NCBI RefSeq assembly: GCF_002870125.1
Contig: NZ_PNEO01000020.1
Span: 46,862-110,861 of the forward strand
Length of the DNA: 64,000 nucleotides
Direction of reading: 5' to 3'
Source of the DNA: Burkholderia sp. WAC0059
GTDB lineage: Bacteria; Pseudomonadota; Gammaproteobacteria; Burkholderiales; Burkholderiaceae
Below, in pieces: positions 1-7,155 of the stretch. A program made the translations under genes and the position numbers. The notes beneath the pieces are model-generated. The model did not search any database. It worked only from the letters and a program-made list of their open reading frames with translations, and was not told the origin of the DNA. Each line of letters begins with the position of its first letter. Within the stretch, counting starts at the first letter, position 1.

Positions 1-199
1 CAAGCTTCCGCAAATTATCGCCGTCGAGGTCGAAAGGGTCGGACATAGTGGCAAGCTGAAGATTCAGTGACAGAGCCGAAATTCTAGCTTGATGGAAGTC
101 TTTGGTTCCAAGTGAGCGGCGGATTTTCCGCTTGTTCTGGATGACGCGAAGGTAGTAGACACCGTGGCGCGAACGGTAGAGACGGGGCAACTTGTGCAT
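1..199 (-). CDS. Phage-type tyrosine integrase, N-terminal part (runs off the left edge)
   Basis: Read on the minus strand from the ATG at 199, the protein begins MHKLPRLYRSRHGVYYLRV, continues with a basic stretch containing KRKIRRSLGTK, and stays open to the edge. This arrangement (short basic start, YYLRV strand, then R-rSLGTkd) is typical of the arm-type DNA-binding domain of bacterial phage integrases. The catalytic R-H-R-Y domain is not in the window. A tRNA lies immediately upstream on the same strand, supporting a role in site-specific integration and excision at that tRNA. The start is the first good ATG; the frame is open further upstream, so a longer N-terminus is possible. Family recognition is from memory. 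Confidence 0.75.
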   Translation of the reverse strand, partial: MHKLPRLYRSRHGVYYLRVIQNKRKIRRSLGTKDFHQARISALSLNLQLATMSDPFDLDGDNLRKL

Positions 200-231
200 G
201 GGAATGACCCACCAAGTGACCCACCGAATGG

Positions 232-271
232 AAAAAGCCCCATGCAACTTGTTGATTGCATGGGGCTTTTT
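232..271. terminator. Bidirectional intrinsic terminator between tRNA and integrase
   Basis: A 16-base perfect inverted repeat (arms AAAAAGCCCCATGCAA and its complement) flanks an 8-base loop, with A-tract on one side and T-tract on the other. It would end tRNA transcription before the integrase and could also work in the opposite direction. Confidence 0.8.
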
Positions 272-276
272 GTGTT

Positions 277-353
<77 letters not shown>

Positions 354-389
354 AAAGAAAAAAGATTATCCAGATACGATCGTCCCTTG

Positions 390-1019
390 TCAACCCCCGC
401 CCTTGGGCCGCCGGAAAAATCCGGGCCGACCCGCCCACCCGGCCGACTCGATCAATTCCGGGCATGAAGGTCCGCATCCTTCGTTTCCTTCACGAGTCGC
501 GCGCCGCAAATCGTTGCGCAGCTTCGGATGACCGGCGAGGATCACCAACAAGCTGCCGCCGCCGTCCTCGACCAGCTCCATCAAGCGCTTCAGCCCCGTG
601 AGCGTATCGTTCAGGTCATGCGCTTCGTCGACGAACAGCGCCACCGGGCGCTTGTTCTTCCGGATGAACTCGCGCAGGTCACGTTCGCGTTTTTCACCCT
701 GCGTTGGAATGCGCACCTGCTTCTCGGTCGACAGATCATAGAACAGCGCAGCGATGAACGTCGCGAGCTTGATGCGGGGCTTCTCGATCGCCAGCGACTT
801 CGAAACGGTCACGCGCTTTTCGTCCTCGAGCGCCAGTTGCAGCCGGCGCATCATCATCGTCTTGCCGCTGCCGACAGCGCCGCACACGGTGATCAGCTGC
901 TCCTCGAAGATCGCGCCCTTGATGTCCTTCATGAACCGCTGGTGATGTTCTGTTTCGAAGTATCCGGCCTGATTCAGCGGTGTGCTCAGTCCGTAGTGCT
1001 ACATCACTTCAACTTGCAT
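390..1019 (-). pseudogene. ExeA/TniB-like AAA ATPase of a transposon (broken)
   Basis: The frame starts at the ATG at 1019 (MQVEVM), hits TAG at 999-1001, and continues in the same frame as HYGLSTPLNQAGYF, the usual N-terminus of this family. A CAG-to-TAG change would explain the stop. A Walker A motif GAVGSGKT and a Walker B stretch VALFVDEAHDL are intact, as is HPKLRNDLRR. After about position 500 the C-terminus becomes Gly/Pro-rich and unrelated, so the gene is also truncated by a junction or frameshift. Intact relatives couple ATP hydrolysis to target selection by a DDE transposase. A re-start at the ATG at 932 could in principle give a 180-residue protein, but without a proper C-terminus. 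Confidence 0.82.
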
Positions 1020-1843
1020 GGCCTTCTCCTGACTTCCTGTGGCGGAAATATTCGCGAACCCGCGCCAGCACGATGCGATGCACCATGGTCTCGGCGAGCA
1101 CCTGATCGATGAACAGTCGCTCCTGCGGCGAGAGTTTTGCCAGCGGGCGGGCCGGGCCGCCATCGCGTTGAACATGAAGTGCAGTGCAGATTCGGCGTCC
1201 TCGCCGTAGACGTAGCGGTATTCCTGGTATGCTGTGCCGCTGCGGTCATCGGCCATGCTGAACAGCGTCAGTGTCGGTTCGCTTTTGCTCGGGTCGGTGC
1301 ACGCGGGGGCTCGATGTGCTTCAGATCTGAAGGCGACAGGCCGAATTGCCAGCAGTCGTTGCTGTGTTCGGCCTGGAACCGTACCGCTGGCGGTTGCCGC
1401 AGCAGATGCGGCTGGTCGAGTCGCAGCGCCGCCAGATAGTGGTTGATTGTCGGCACATGCAGCACGCCCCTCGGAGCCTTGATCATACCCCGCGCGGTCT
1501 CAACGCCGTAGTCTTCGAGCAGTTCGATAGCGCGCCTGGTTGATGGGTGGTGTCACTATTTATTAGTGATCCGTGGTTTTATCTCAGCAATCGTTTCGAA
1601 GTAGCGCTCCAGCTCCGTCTGTGGGAGCACACGCGGCTTGCCGTAGTCAGCGCGATGCGCGGCGCGCGGTTGCTGAAACCGGCGCAAGGCGCGGTACACG
1701 CTGGTCGTCGAGATGCCGTACAGCCCGGCAACTGCCACGACCTGCGCAGTCCGTTCGGGACTCTTGTGCGGCAGGCGGTCGAGCTGCTGCCGCAACTGCG
1801 TCAGCGAGTCAGGCGGAATCGACTTACGCCGCCCGCAGGGCAT
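1009..1843 (-). pseudogene. Mu/Tn552-like DDE transposase (broken, catalytic core lost)
   Basis: The start is at 1843 (MPCGRRKSIPPDS), overlapping the resolvase stop. The N-terminal DNA-binding part contains VAVAGLYGISTTSVYRALR. Then ITNK is followed by two in-frame stops (TAG TGA), after which the same frame resumes with TRRAIELLEDYGVETA and KAPRGVLHVPTINHYLAAL. A frameshift follows near 1300, and MADDRSGTAYQEYRYVYG appears in another frame. The sequence then jumps to the family C-terminus, SPQERLFIDQVLAETMVHR, ending at TGA 1009-1011. The DDE catalytic region that should lie between FMFNAMAA and that C-terminal piece is missing. The protein cannot be active. Confidence 0.8.
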
Positions 1844-2116
1844 TGCGCTCCGCCTGGGTCAGATAGTTGTGGAGCGTCGATTTGCCGATTCCCATCAACC
1901 GGCAGACTCTTCAACGGTATGGCGACGCTCATGGTAAAGCTGCAGGGCTAGGCGTTCGCGCGCCGGATCGAGTCGCTTCTTGCGCCCGCCCTTGTGGTCG
2001 CGAGCGCGCGCAGCCGAAAAACCAGCCTGGATGCGCTCGCGGATCAGGTTACGCCCGAACTCGGCGAGCGCACCGAACAGGTGAAACACGAGGCGGCCAC
2101 CAATTGATGCGGTATC
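1824..2116 (-). pseudogene. Serine recombinase (resolvase), C-terminal half, separated from its N-terminal half by an inversion
   Basis: From position 2116 the minus strand encodes DTASIGGRLVFHLFGALAEF, then NLIRERIQAG and a basic GGRKKRLDP linker, then LYHERRHTVEE. These are the end of the catalytic domain, the E helix and the start of the helix-turn-helix of resolvases. One base is missing after HTVEE (between 1906 and 1907); shifting frame restores MGIGKSTLHNYLTQAERNAL to a stop at 1824-1826. The matching N-terminal half lies on the plus strand at 2248-2529. With the intervening segment flipped the two halves join in frame, giving about 190 residues, the normal family length. Confidence 0.82.
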
Positions 2117-2530
2117 GATGGTTTGATGGACGCCTGCGAAGCGTGATCCGAACGACTTGCCGAGCCGCATAAAAGGCGTTCGGAATCTGCCTTCATCTTT
2201 CGACGGTCCGACTATACTGGATTTTCATCGGATAACTTAGAGTTCGTATGCTCATTGGCCATGCGCGGGTTTCGACCGACGACCAGCATCTCGACCTGCA
2301 ACGCGATGCGTTCGCGAAGGCCGGGTGTGAACGCGTGCTCGAGGACACCGCAAGCGGCGCGAAAGCAGAGCGTAACGGGCTGACCGCGCTACTTGCGACG
2401 TTACGTCACGGCGACACTGTTGTGATATGGCGACTCGATCGACTTGGCCGATCACTGAAAGACCTTATTTATCTGGTCGAGCGGCTCAACGCCGCTGGTG
2501 TTGGCCTGCGCAGCTTGCGAGAAAGCATCG
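2116..2530. repeat. 415-bp segment bounded by a 9-bp imperfect inverted repeat
   Basis: The left end reads CGATGGTTT (2116-2124). The right end read on the minus strand is CGATGCTTT (2522-2530), so 8 of 9 bases match. The segment carries the recombinase promoter region and N-terminal half. Flipping it joins ATC|G from the right end to AT at 2115-2114, making ATC GAT and restoring the expected SLRESIDTASIGGRLVFH. A second short inverted repeat, TCCGAAC (2147-2153) and GTTCGGA (2178-2184), lies inside it upstream of the gene and could be part of a resolution site. Confidence 0.6.
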
Positions 2531-2571
2531 TTTATTGGATGGATGCAAACGGCGACGGAATTCGAGGCTGA
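2248..2571 (+). pseudogene. Serine recombinase (resolvase), N-terminal catalytic half
   Basis: The first 94 residues (MLIGHARVSTDDQHLDLQRD through RLDRLGRSLKDL to GLRSLRESI) are a standard resolvase catalytic domain. They carry the active-site serine in ARVSTDDQ (S10) and the R-LDRLGRS motif. After I94 the frame runs into 13 unrelated residues and stops. The break coincides with the right arm (2522-2530) of a short inverted repeat whose left arm (2116-2124) abuts the missing C-terminal half on the other strand. A -10-like TATACT lies at 2213-2218, about 30 bases before the ATG. As it stands the product lacks its DNA-binding domain. Confidence 0.82.
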
Positions 2572-2677
2572 CATGCAATCTCGCGACGTGAGGTCTCGAT
2601 AGCCTGGCCCGTCGCTATCACGTAAGGTTTTAGGCCTATGAGCTTCGGCTATTCCAGCTACAACAGCCTGCCTGTAC

Positions 2678-3691
2678 GTGCCATTGAACATCGGCACGTG
2701 GCAATGCACGCTTCTACTGCGCCGCGAGTACGAAGAGCAGGCGCGACAGTGGAAATCATCGCGCGATCGGGATCGCCGCTCGTCAAGCGAGCGGGACCGC
2801 AACCGGCCGCACTCGCGAAGCTGGTCGGTGTTCGATGACCGCGACGACGAGGAAGTGGACGGGAAGCGCCAGCGTGAGGACGACGCGCGGGCCTTTGCCC
2901 TCTATTTCCGGCCCAACTACGACTTCCGGCGATTGATCCACACGGATATCGACGCGATCACCTCGTTCCTCAGTCAGTTTCTGGACGTAGCGCACTGGAA
3001 CCTGCCGACCGACAACGCCGGCATAGAGCGCGCGCTCAAGCAGGCCGTCGCGGCCGGCAAGCTGGTGCCGATCGTCAATCGTGATCGGTGCACGCCTGCC
3101 CAAACGTTTCAGCCCACGCCGGCGCCGTTGCGCTGGTCGCCGTCAGGCGGCGGCAGTGGCCAGGCACGTTCAGCGTATCTGTTCCCGCCCGGCACTACCT
3201 CGTTTAACGGCGAGCCCGTGCTATCCGGCCCGTACGATCCGGCCTCGCAGGCTACGCAGTTGGCCGCCTTGCGGGGCGCATCGAGCGACGCCGCCGGCAG
3301 CGGCTTCGACTGGCTCGGCGTGGCCGGAGAGGTTGCCGGGACGGTGGCTGGTGCAATGCCAGGTGGCAACGACTGCCCGGACGATGGACTCTCCATGTCA
3401 TTCCTGGACGACTCGTCAACGCCGCTGGGTAACGCGCAGCCGTTCGAGCTTGGCGACGTTATGCTTGCCGGCGACAAGGAACAGTTAGTCGGCATGCCCT
3501 TCAACGGTGTACCCGGATCGTGGGCATCGAGCATGCCTGGAACGATGCCTCAGTTGCGTCAGTATGGCCCGAATGGAACGCCCATGACGGACATCGACTT
3601 TGAAACCCATCACGGAAACGCCAACCCACACGTGCACAATTGGGACGGCACGAATCGAGATCACGGCTGGCCGGTTTCAATACTTCCATAG
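2678..3691 (+). CDS. Putative polymorphic toxin / secreted effector
   Basis: A 337-residue protein starting at GTG (start uncertain; the frame is closed by TGA at 2639-2641). Residues about 20-60 are highly charged and low-complexity (SSRDRDRRSSSERDRNRP). Next comes a domain with PNYDFRRLIHTDIDAITSFL and LVPIVNRDR, then a Gly/Ser/Pro-rich linker, then STPLGNAQPFE, which I recall as a recurring pre-toxin motif in Burkholderia and Achromobacter polymorphic toxins. The C-terminal 50 residues hold MTDIDFETHHGNANPHVHNW and a basic RDHGWPV tail. This His/Asp-rich end is often seen in Rhs-like toxin tips. No signal peptide is visible. An immunity-like gene starts 8 bases after the stop. Toxin assignment is inference; the enzymatic activity is unknown. 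Confidence 0.6.
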   Translation: MPLNIGTWQCTLLLRREYEEQARQWKSSRDRDRRSSSERDRNRPHSRSWSVFDDRDDEEVDGKRQREDDARAFALYFRPNYDFRRLIHTDIDAITSFLSQFLDVAHWNLPTDNAGIERALKQAVAAGKLVPIVNRDRCTPAQTFQPTPAPLRWSPSGGGSGQARSAYLFPPGTTSFNGEPVLSGPYDPASQATQLAALRGASSDAAGSGFDWLGVAGEVAGTVAGAMPGGNDCPDDGLSMSFLDDSSTPLGNAQPFELGDVMLAGDKEQLVGMPFNGVPGSWASSMPGTMPQLRQYGPNGTPMTDIDFETHHGNANPHVHNWDGTNRDHGWPVSILP

Positions 3692-3699
3692 ACCCACTC

Positions 3700-4065
3700 A
3701 TGACGATTACAGAATCACTAGAACAGTTCGGTCACTTCCACGATTGGTATCTGGACACTGTCGCCGTTGGACCGAACCACGAACCGCGCACGCTGACGCT
3801 CGGCCTGTATCTCGACAACAGGCGTGCGACCGTCACTTTCCAGGGCGTGACCTGCGTTTGCCTCGAAAGCTGGGGCTTGCTGAACATCGTGTACTCGATA
3901 CGGCTGCTGCGGCCGGACGACGAACGCTTCGCACAGGCGCGAACCGTACTGGCAAGAGGAGAGCGCCTAACCGATCGACGCGCGGCGTGTCTGGTCTATC
4001 TGTACTCCACCCTGGGGGCGGAAATCGCGGTTGAGCTTGATTCAATCAGGATCGAATCTGCGTGA
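3700..4065 (+). CDS. Putative immunity protein for the upstream toxin
   Basis: A 121-residue acidic protein (MTITESLEQFGHFHDWYLDT, then RTLTLGLYLDNRRATVTFQG, ending ELDSIRIESA). It begins 8 bases after the toxin stop, so the pair is probably co-transcribed. The size, acidity and position fit a cognate immunity protein. I do not recognise a specific named immunity family with confidence. Its stop (4063-4065) overlaps the possible GTG start of the next broken frame. Confidence 0.55.
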   Translation: MTITESLEQFGHFHDWYLDTVAVGPNHEPRTLTLGLYLDNRRATVTFQGVTCVCLESWGLLNIVYSIRLLRPDDERFAQARTVLARGERLTDRRAACLVYLYSTLGAEIAVELDSIRIESA

Positions 4066-4262
4066 GTCACGCAACGCCCTATCCGCGCCATGATGGAATC
4101 GCTTGGCAGCGCTATCGAGATTGACGAGTTGCTGAAGAGCGTCTTGATCTCGGCCTGCCTGGCGTCGAACTGCTCTACGAGGTCTTTGACTCGATATCGG
4201 ACTGCCCGATTGGGTCAATCTGCCACGGCCGATCTGAGCGCCGTCAGTGGCAGATAATGTGA
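4062..4262 (+). pseudogene. Small ORF with in-frame stop downstream of the immunity gene
   Basis: A frame starting at GTG 4062, overlapping the previous stop, reads HATPYPRHDGIAWQRYRD, then TGA at 4122-4124. It continues open as RVAEERLDLGLPGVELLYEV and FDSISDCPIGSICHGRSER to a stop at 4260-4262. Composition after the stop still looks protein-like, so it is probably a decayed third gene of the toxin cassette. It could also be chance. Confidence 0.35.
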
Positions 4263-4386
4263 GCATGCGGTGATGGAATGCAAGCACAGTTGCAGTTAAT
4301 CCGGGCACGCGGGTTCCGTCAGTTGTAGTTATTTCGAGCAGGAAACCGCGCCGATTGCAAGCACGGCCGGTTTCAAATGCAAGTCG

Positions 4387-5444
4387 CTACGTGTAGCGGA
4401 TGCGCGTCGGGAACATCTCCATGAGCATCGCCGATCGCAGCGTAGCCGTTTCCAGCGCCGGATTCGCGTAATGCGTGAGCGCCTTGAAGGGCGGGAGGTA
4501 CACGAGCGCGGCCATCAGGCAGCCGGTCATGATGATGGGCTTGCGGCCGATCTTGTCGGAGAGCGAACCGAAGAAGAGGAAGAACGGCGCGCCGATCAGC
4601 AGCGCGAGCGCGATCAGGATGTTCGCGCTCGCGCCGTCCACCTTCAGCGTTTGCGTGAGGAAGAACAGCGCGTGGAACTGGCCGGTGTGCCATACCACGG
4701 CCTGGCCGGCCGTCAGGCCGGCGAGCGCGAGAATCACGATCTTCAGGTGCTTCCACTGGCCGAACGCCTCGGTGAGCGATGCCTTCGAAATCCTGCCTTC
4801 GGTCTTGATGCGCTTGAACACGGGCGATTCGCCGAGCCGCAGCCGGACCCAGACCGAGATGGCGAGCAGCAGGATCGACGCGACGAACGGAATACGCCAC
4901 GCCCAGGCGGCGGGACGTTTCCTCGCCCACGGACGTGCGCACGCCGAGAATCACGAGCAGCGAGAGAAAGAGGCCGAGCGTGGCGGTCGTCTGTATTCAC
5001 GAGGTGTAGACGCCGCGCCGGTCGATGGGCGCGTGTTCGGCGAGGTAAGGTGGGGCGCTGCCGTATTCGCTGCCGAGCGCGAGCCCCTGCAGCAGCCGCA
5101 TCGCGATGAAGAGCGCCGGCGAGGCGATGCCGATCGACGCGTAGCCGGGCAGGAAGCCGACCACGAAGGTGGATAGCCCCATGACGACGATCGTGACGAG
5201 GAACGTGTGCTTGCGTCCGGCGAGGTCGCCGAGCCGGCCGGACGGCGAAGCCGGACAGCGCGAAAATGAAGACCGCCGTGCGGTTGACGCCGGAAAAGAA
5301 GCTCTTGCCGATGAGGGCCGCCAGCGTGCCGGCCAGATAGAAGTCGTACCATTCGAACACGGTGCCGAGCGACGACGCGAAAATATCCCGCTTTTCCTCG
5401 CCCGTCATCGGCGAATGCGAGATCTGTCCGCCAAGGGTTGCCAT
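4387..5444 (-). pseudogene. MFS transporter of the metabolite:H+ symporter type (broken)
   Basis: The N-terminus at 5444 (MATLGGQISHSP, then IFASSLGTVFEWYDFYLAGT) is the conserved start of ShiA/ProP-like MFS symporters. At about 5240 a deletion between short CGGCC-type repeats removes part of the loop after TM2 and shifts frame. The next piece, MGLSTFVVGFLPGYASIGIA through GSEYGSAPPYLAEHAP, ends at a TGA replacing the Trp codon of GVYTSW. Another frameshift follows near 4930, and the last piece is GRISKASLTEAFGQWKHLK through the second half of the transporter. It ends at FPTRIRYT plus TAG at 4387, roughly a hundred residues short of the family. The truncation lies at the boundary with the accessory block. 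Confidence 0.85.
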
Positions 5445-5588
5445 GGTCGTCTCCCATATCGATTTGTACGGCGCAGAACGCTCCCGTGCCGATTATCGGG
5501 GCATAAACTTATGGGGTACTGATGTTTTTGGTGGCAGAAAATCCGGTGGTCGACGCGGGGAAATCCGCATGAAACGCTTCGCGAACCA

Positions 5589-7142
5589 TCACGTTTCGTC
5601 GCGTGCGGGCAGCGTCACGCGGACTAGCGTGCCCGCCATGCGCGGATGTTCCTCGTAGACGTGGTCGTCGATGGCGAGCGTGCCGCCGTGCATCGAGACG
5701 ATCTCGCGCACGATGGCGAGGCCGAGGCCGCTGCCGTCGCCTTCGCGGCCGAGAATCCGGTAGAAGCGCTCGACCACGTGCTCGCGTTCGGCGGCGGGAA
5801 TGCCGGGTCCGGTGTCCTCGACTTCGAGATGTACGGCGCGCGCGGCGGGCTCGGGCCGCACGCGCACGGTGACGCGTCCGCCGGCGGGCGTGTAGCGGAT
5901 CGCGTTGTCGATCAGGTTCGAGAGCATTTCGCGCAGCATGACGGCGTGGCCGTTCACCCAGGCATGCGCAGCGTCGTCGTCGCCGTCGGGGCCTTCGTAG
6001 CCGAGGTCCATGCGTCTGGCGAGCGCGGCCGGCACCCAGTCCCGTATCGTCTGACGGGCAAGCCCGGTCGCATCGAGGGGCGCGAAGGTCTGCCCCGAGA
6101 GCCGGTTTTCGGCGCGCGCGAGCGCGAGCAATTGCGTAATGAGGCGCGCGGCGTGTCCGGAGCTCGTCGCGATCTGCTCGAGCGAGCGATGCACCTCGGG
6201 CGGCGCGTCCTGGCGCAGCGCCAGCTCGGCCTGGGTGCGCAGGCCGGCGAGCGGCGTCTTCATCTGGTGCGCGGCGTCGGCGATGAAGCGCCGCTGCAGT
6301 TCCATGTTCTGTTCGAGACGCGTCAGCAGGTCGTTGAACGAGGTGACGAGCGGCTCGATTTCGGGCGGCGCGCGGCGCGCCTCGAGCGGCGAGAGATCGT
6401 CGGGACGGCGCGTCAGCAGGTTCGACTGCAGCGCGGTGAGCGGCGCGAGCCCGCGCGAGAGGCCGAACCAGACGAGCACGATCGCGAGCGGCAGGATGAC
6501 GAATTGCGGCAGGATCACGCCCTTGATGATGTCGTTCGCGAGCGCGCGGCGCCGGTCGAGCGTTTCGGCCACCTGGACGAGGGCGGGCTGCGCGCCAGGT
6601 ATGTGCGCCAGCTCGACCGTCGTGTAGGCGACGCGGATGTCGATGCCGTGCAGCGTGTCGTCGCGAAACTCGACGACGCCCGGTTGCGGTCGGTCCTCGT
6701 CGCGCGGCAGCGGGATGTCGCGGTCGCCGCCGACGAGTTCGCCGCGGCCGCCGAGCACCTGGAAGTACGTGCTGTCGAGGTTGTCGGCGCGCAGAAAGTC
6801 GCGCGCCGCTTCGGGAAGCGCGAGTTCCGCGACGCCGTTGACCGGCTGGATCTGCCGGGCGAGTACGTAGGCGTCGGTTTCCAGCGTCTGGTCGAACGGG
6901 CCGTTGGCGATCGACTTCGCGACGAGCCAGGTGACGGCGATGCTCATCGGCCAGAGCAGCAGCAGCGGGGCCAGCATCCAGTCGAGAATTTCGCCGAAGA
7001 GCGAACGCGGCCGGCCTTGCGCCGCAGCCTCGGTCTCGTCGGGCGGCGCGAACGGGTTCGCGTAGCGCGCGTCGCGCGCCGCGTCGTCGAGCGCGTCGGC
7101 CGGCGGCGGAGCGTGCGCGGCGTGGACGGGCCCGGTCGTCAT
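5589..7142 (-). CDS. TctE-like sensor histidine kinase
   Basis: 517 residues. A 45-residue Ala/Pro-rich cytoplasmic leader precedes TM1 (about 53-76). A periplasmic domain of about 130 residues follows, then TM2 (about 208-228), HAMP-like linker, dimerisation helix with H292 in AHQMKTPLAG, and an ATPase domain with NLIDNAIRYTP (N box), DTGPGIP (G1) and GSGLGLAI (G2). It phosphorylates the response regulator encoded 13 bases upstream on the same strand. The periplasmic domain resembles TctE-type kinases that sense organic acids such as tricarboxylates, but the ligand cannot be read from sequence and no transporter gene adjoins it. Confidence 0.9.
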   Translation of the reverse strand: MTTGPVHAAHAPPPADALDDAARDARYANPFAPPDETEAAAQGRPRSLFGEILDWMLAPLLLLWPMSIAVTWLVAKSIANGPFDQTLETDAYVLARQIQPVNGVAELALPEAARDFLRADNLDSTYFQVLGGRGELVGGDRDIPLPRDEDRPQPGVVEFRDDTLHGIDIRVAYTTVELAHIPGAQPALVQVAETLDRRRALANDIIKGVILPQFVILPLAIVLVWFGLSRGLAPLTALQSNLLTRRPDDLSPLEARRAPPEIEPLVTSFNDLLTRLEQNMELQRRFIADAAHQMKTPLAGLRTQAELALRQDAPPEVHRSLEQIATSSGHAARLITQLLALARAENRLSGQTFAPLDATGLARQTIRDWVPAALARRMDLGYEGPDGDDDAAHAWVNGHAVMLREMLSNLIDNAIRYTPAGGRVTVRVRPEPAARAVHLEVEDTGPGIPAAEREHVVERFYRILGREGDGSGLGLAIVREIVSMHGGTLAIDDHVYEEHPRMAGTLVRVTLPARDET

Positions 7143-7155
7143 TAGTCGGACTCCC

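Larger units (their letters stand above)
1..276. mobile_element. tRNA-proximal end of an integrative element
   Basis: The sequence from the tRNA 3' end to the left edge holds the first part of a tyrosine integrase gene reading away from the tRNA, plus a terminator. An integrase beside the 3' end of a tRNA gene is the classic layout of genomic islands and prophages that insert into tRNA genes. The element body must lie to the left, outside the window, so its cargo and its far attachment site cannot be seen. Base composition here is less GC-rich than in the housekeeping region. The element call is inference from the integrase-tRNA layout. Confidence 0.6.
390..2530 (-). mobile_element. Decayed transposon: resolvase, DDE transposase, AAA ATPase
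   Basis: Three overlapping reading frames in the order resolvase, transposase, ATPase are all minus-strand in their recognisable parts. The transposase start (1843) overlaps the resolvase stop (1824-1826), and the ATPase start (1019) overlaps the transposase stop (1009). This matches compact Tn552/Tn5053-like transposons that pair a Mu-like DDE transposase with an ExeA/TniB-type ATPase and encode a serine resolvase. Every gene is broken: an inversion and a 1-nt deletion in the resolvase, two adjacent in-frame stops, a frameshift and a core deletion in the transposase, and an amber codon and lost C-terminus in the ATPase. I could not identify terminal inverted repeats, so both ends are approximate. 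Confidence 0.75.

Noticed and set aside
3600..4034. A second plus-strand frame over the toxin end and immunity gene
   Set aside because: Its sequence is Arg-rich and shadow-like, whereas the ATG at 3700 gives a balanced acidic protein 8 bases after the toxin stop.
4042..4308. A minus-strand 88-codon frame downstream of the immunity gene
   Set aside because: No ribosome site or family pattern, and it overlaps a more plausible plus-strand remnant.
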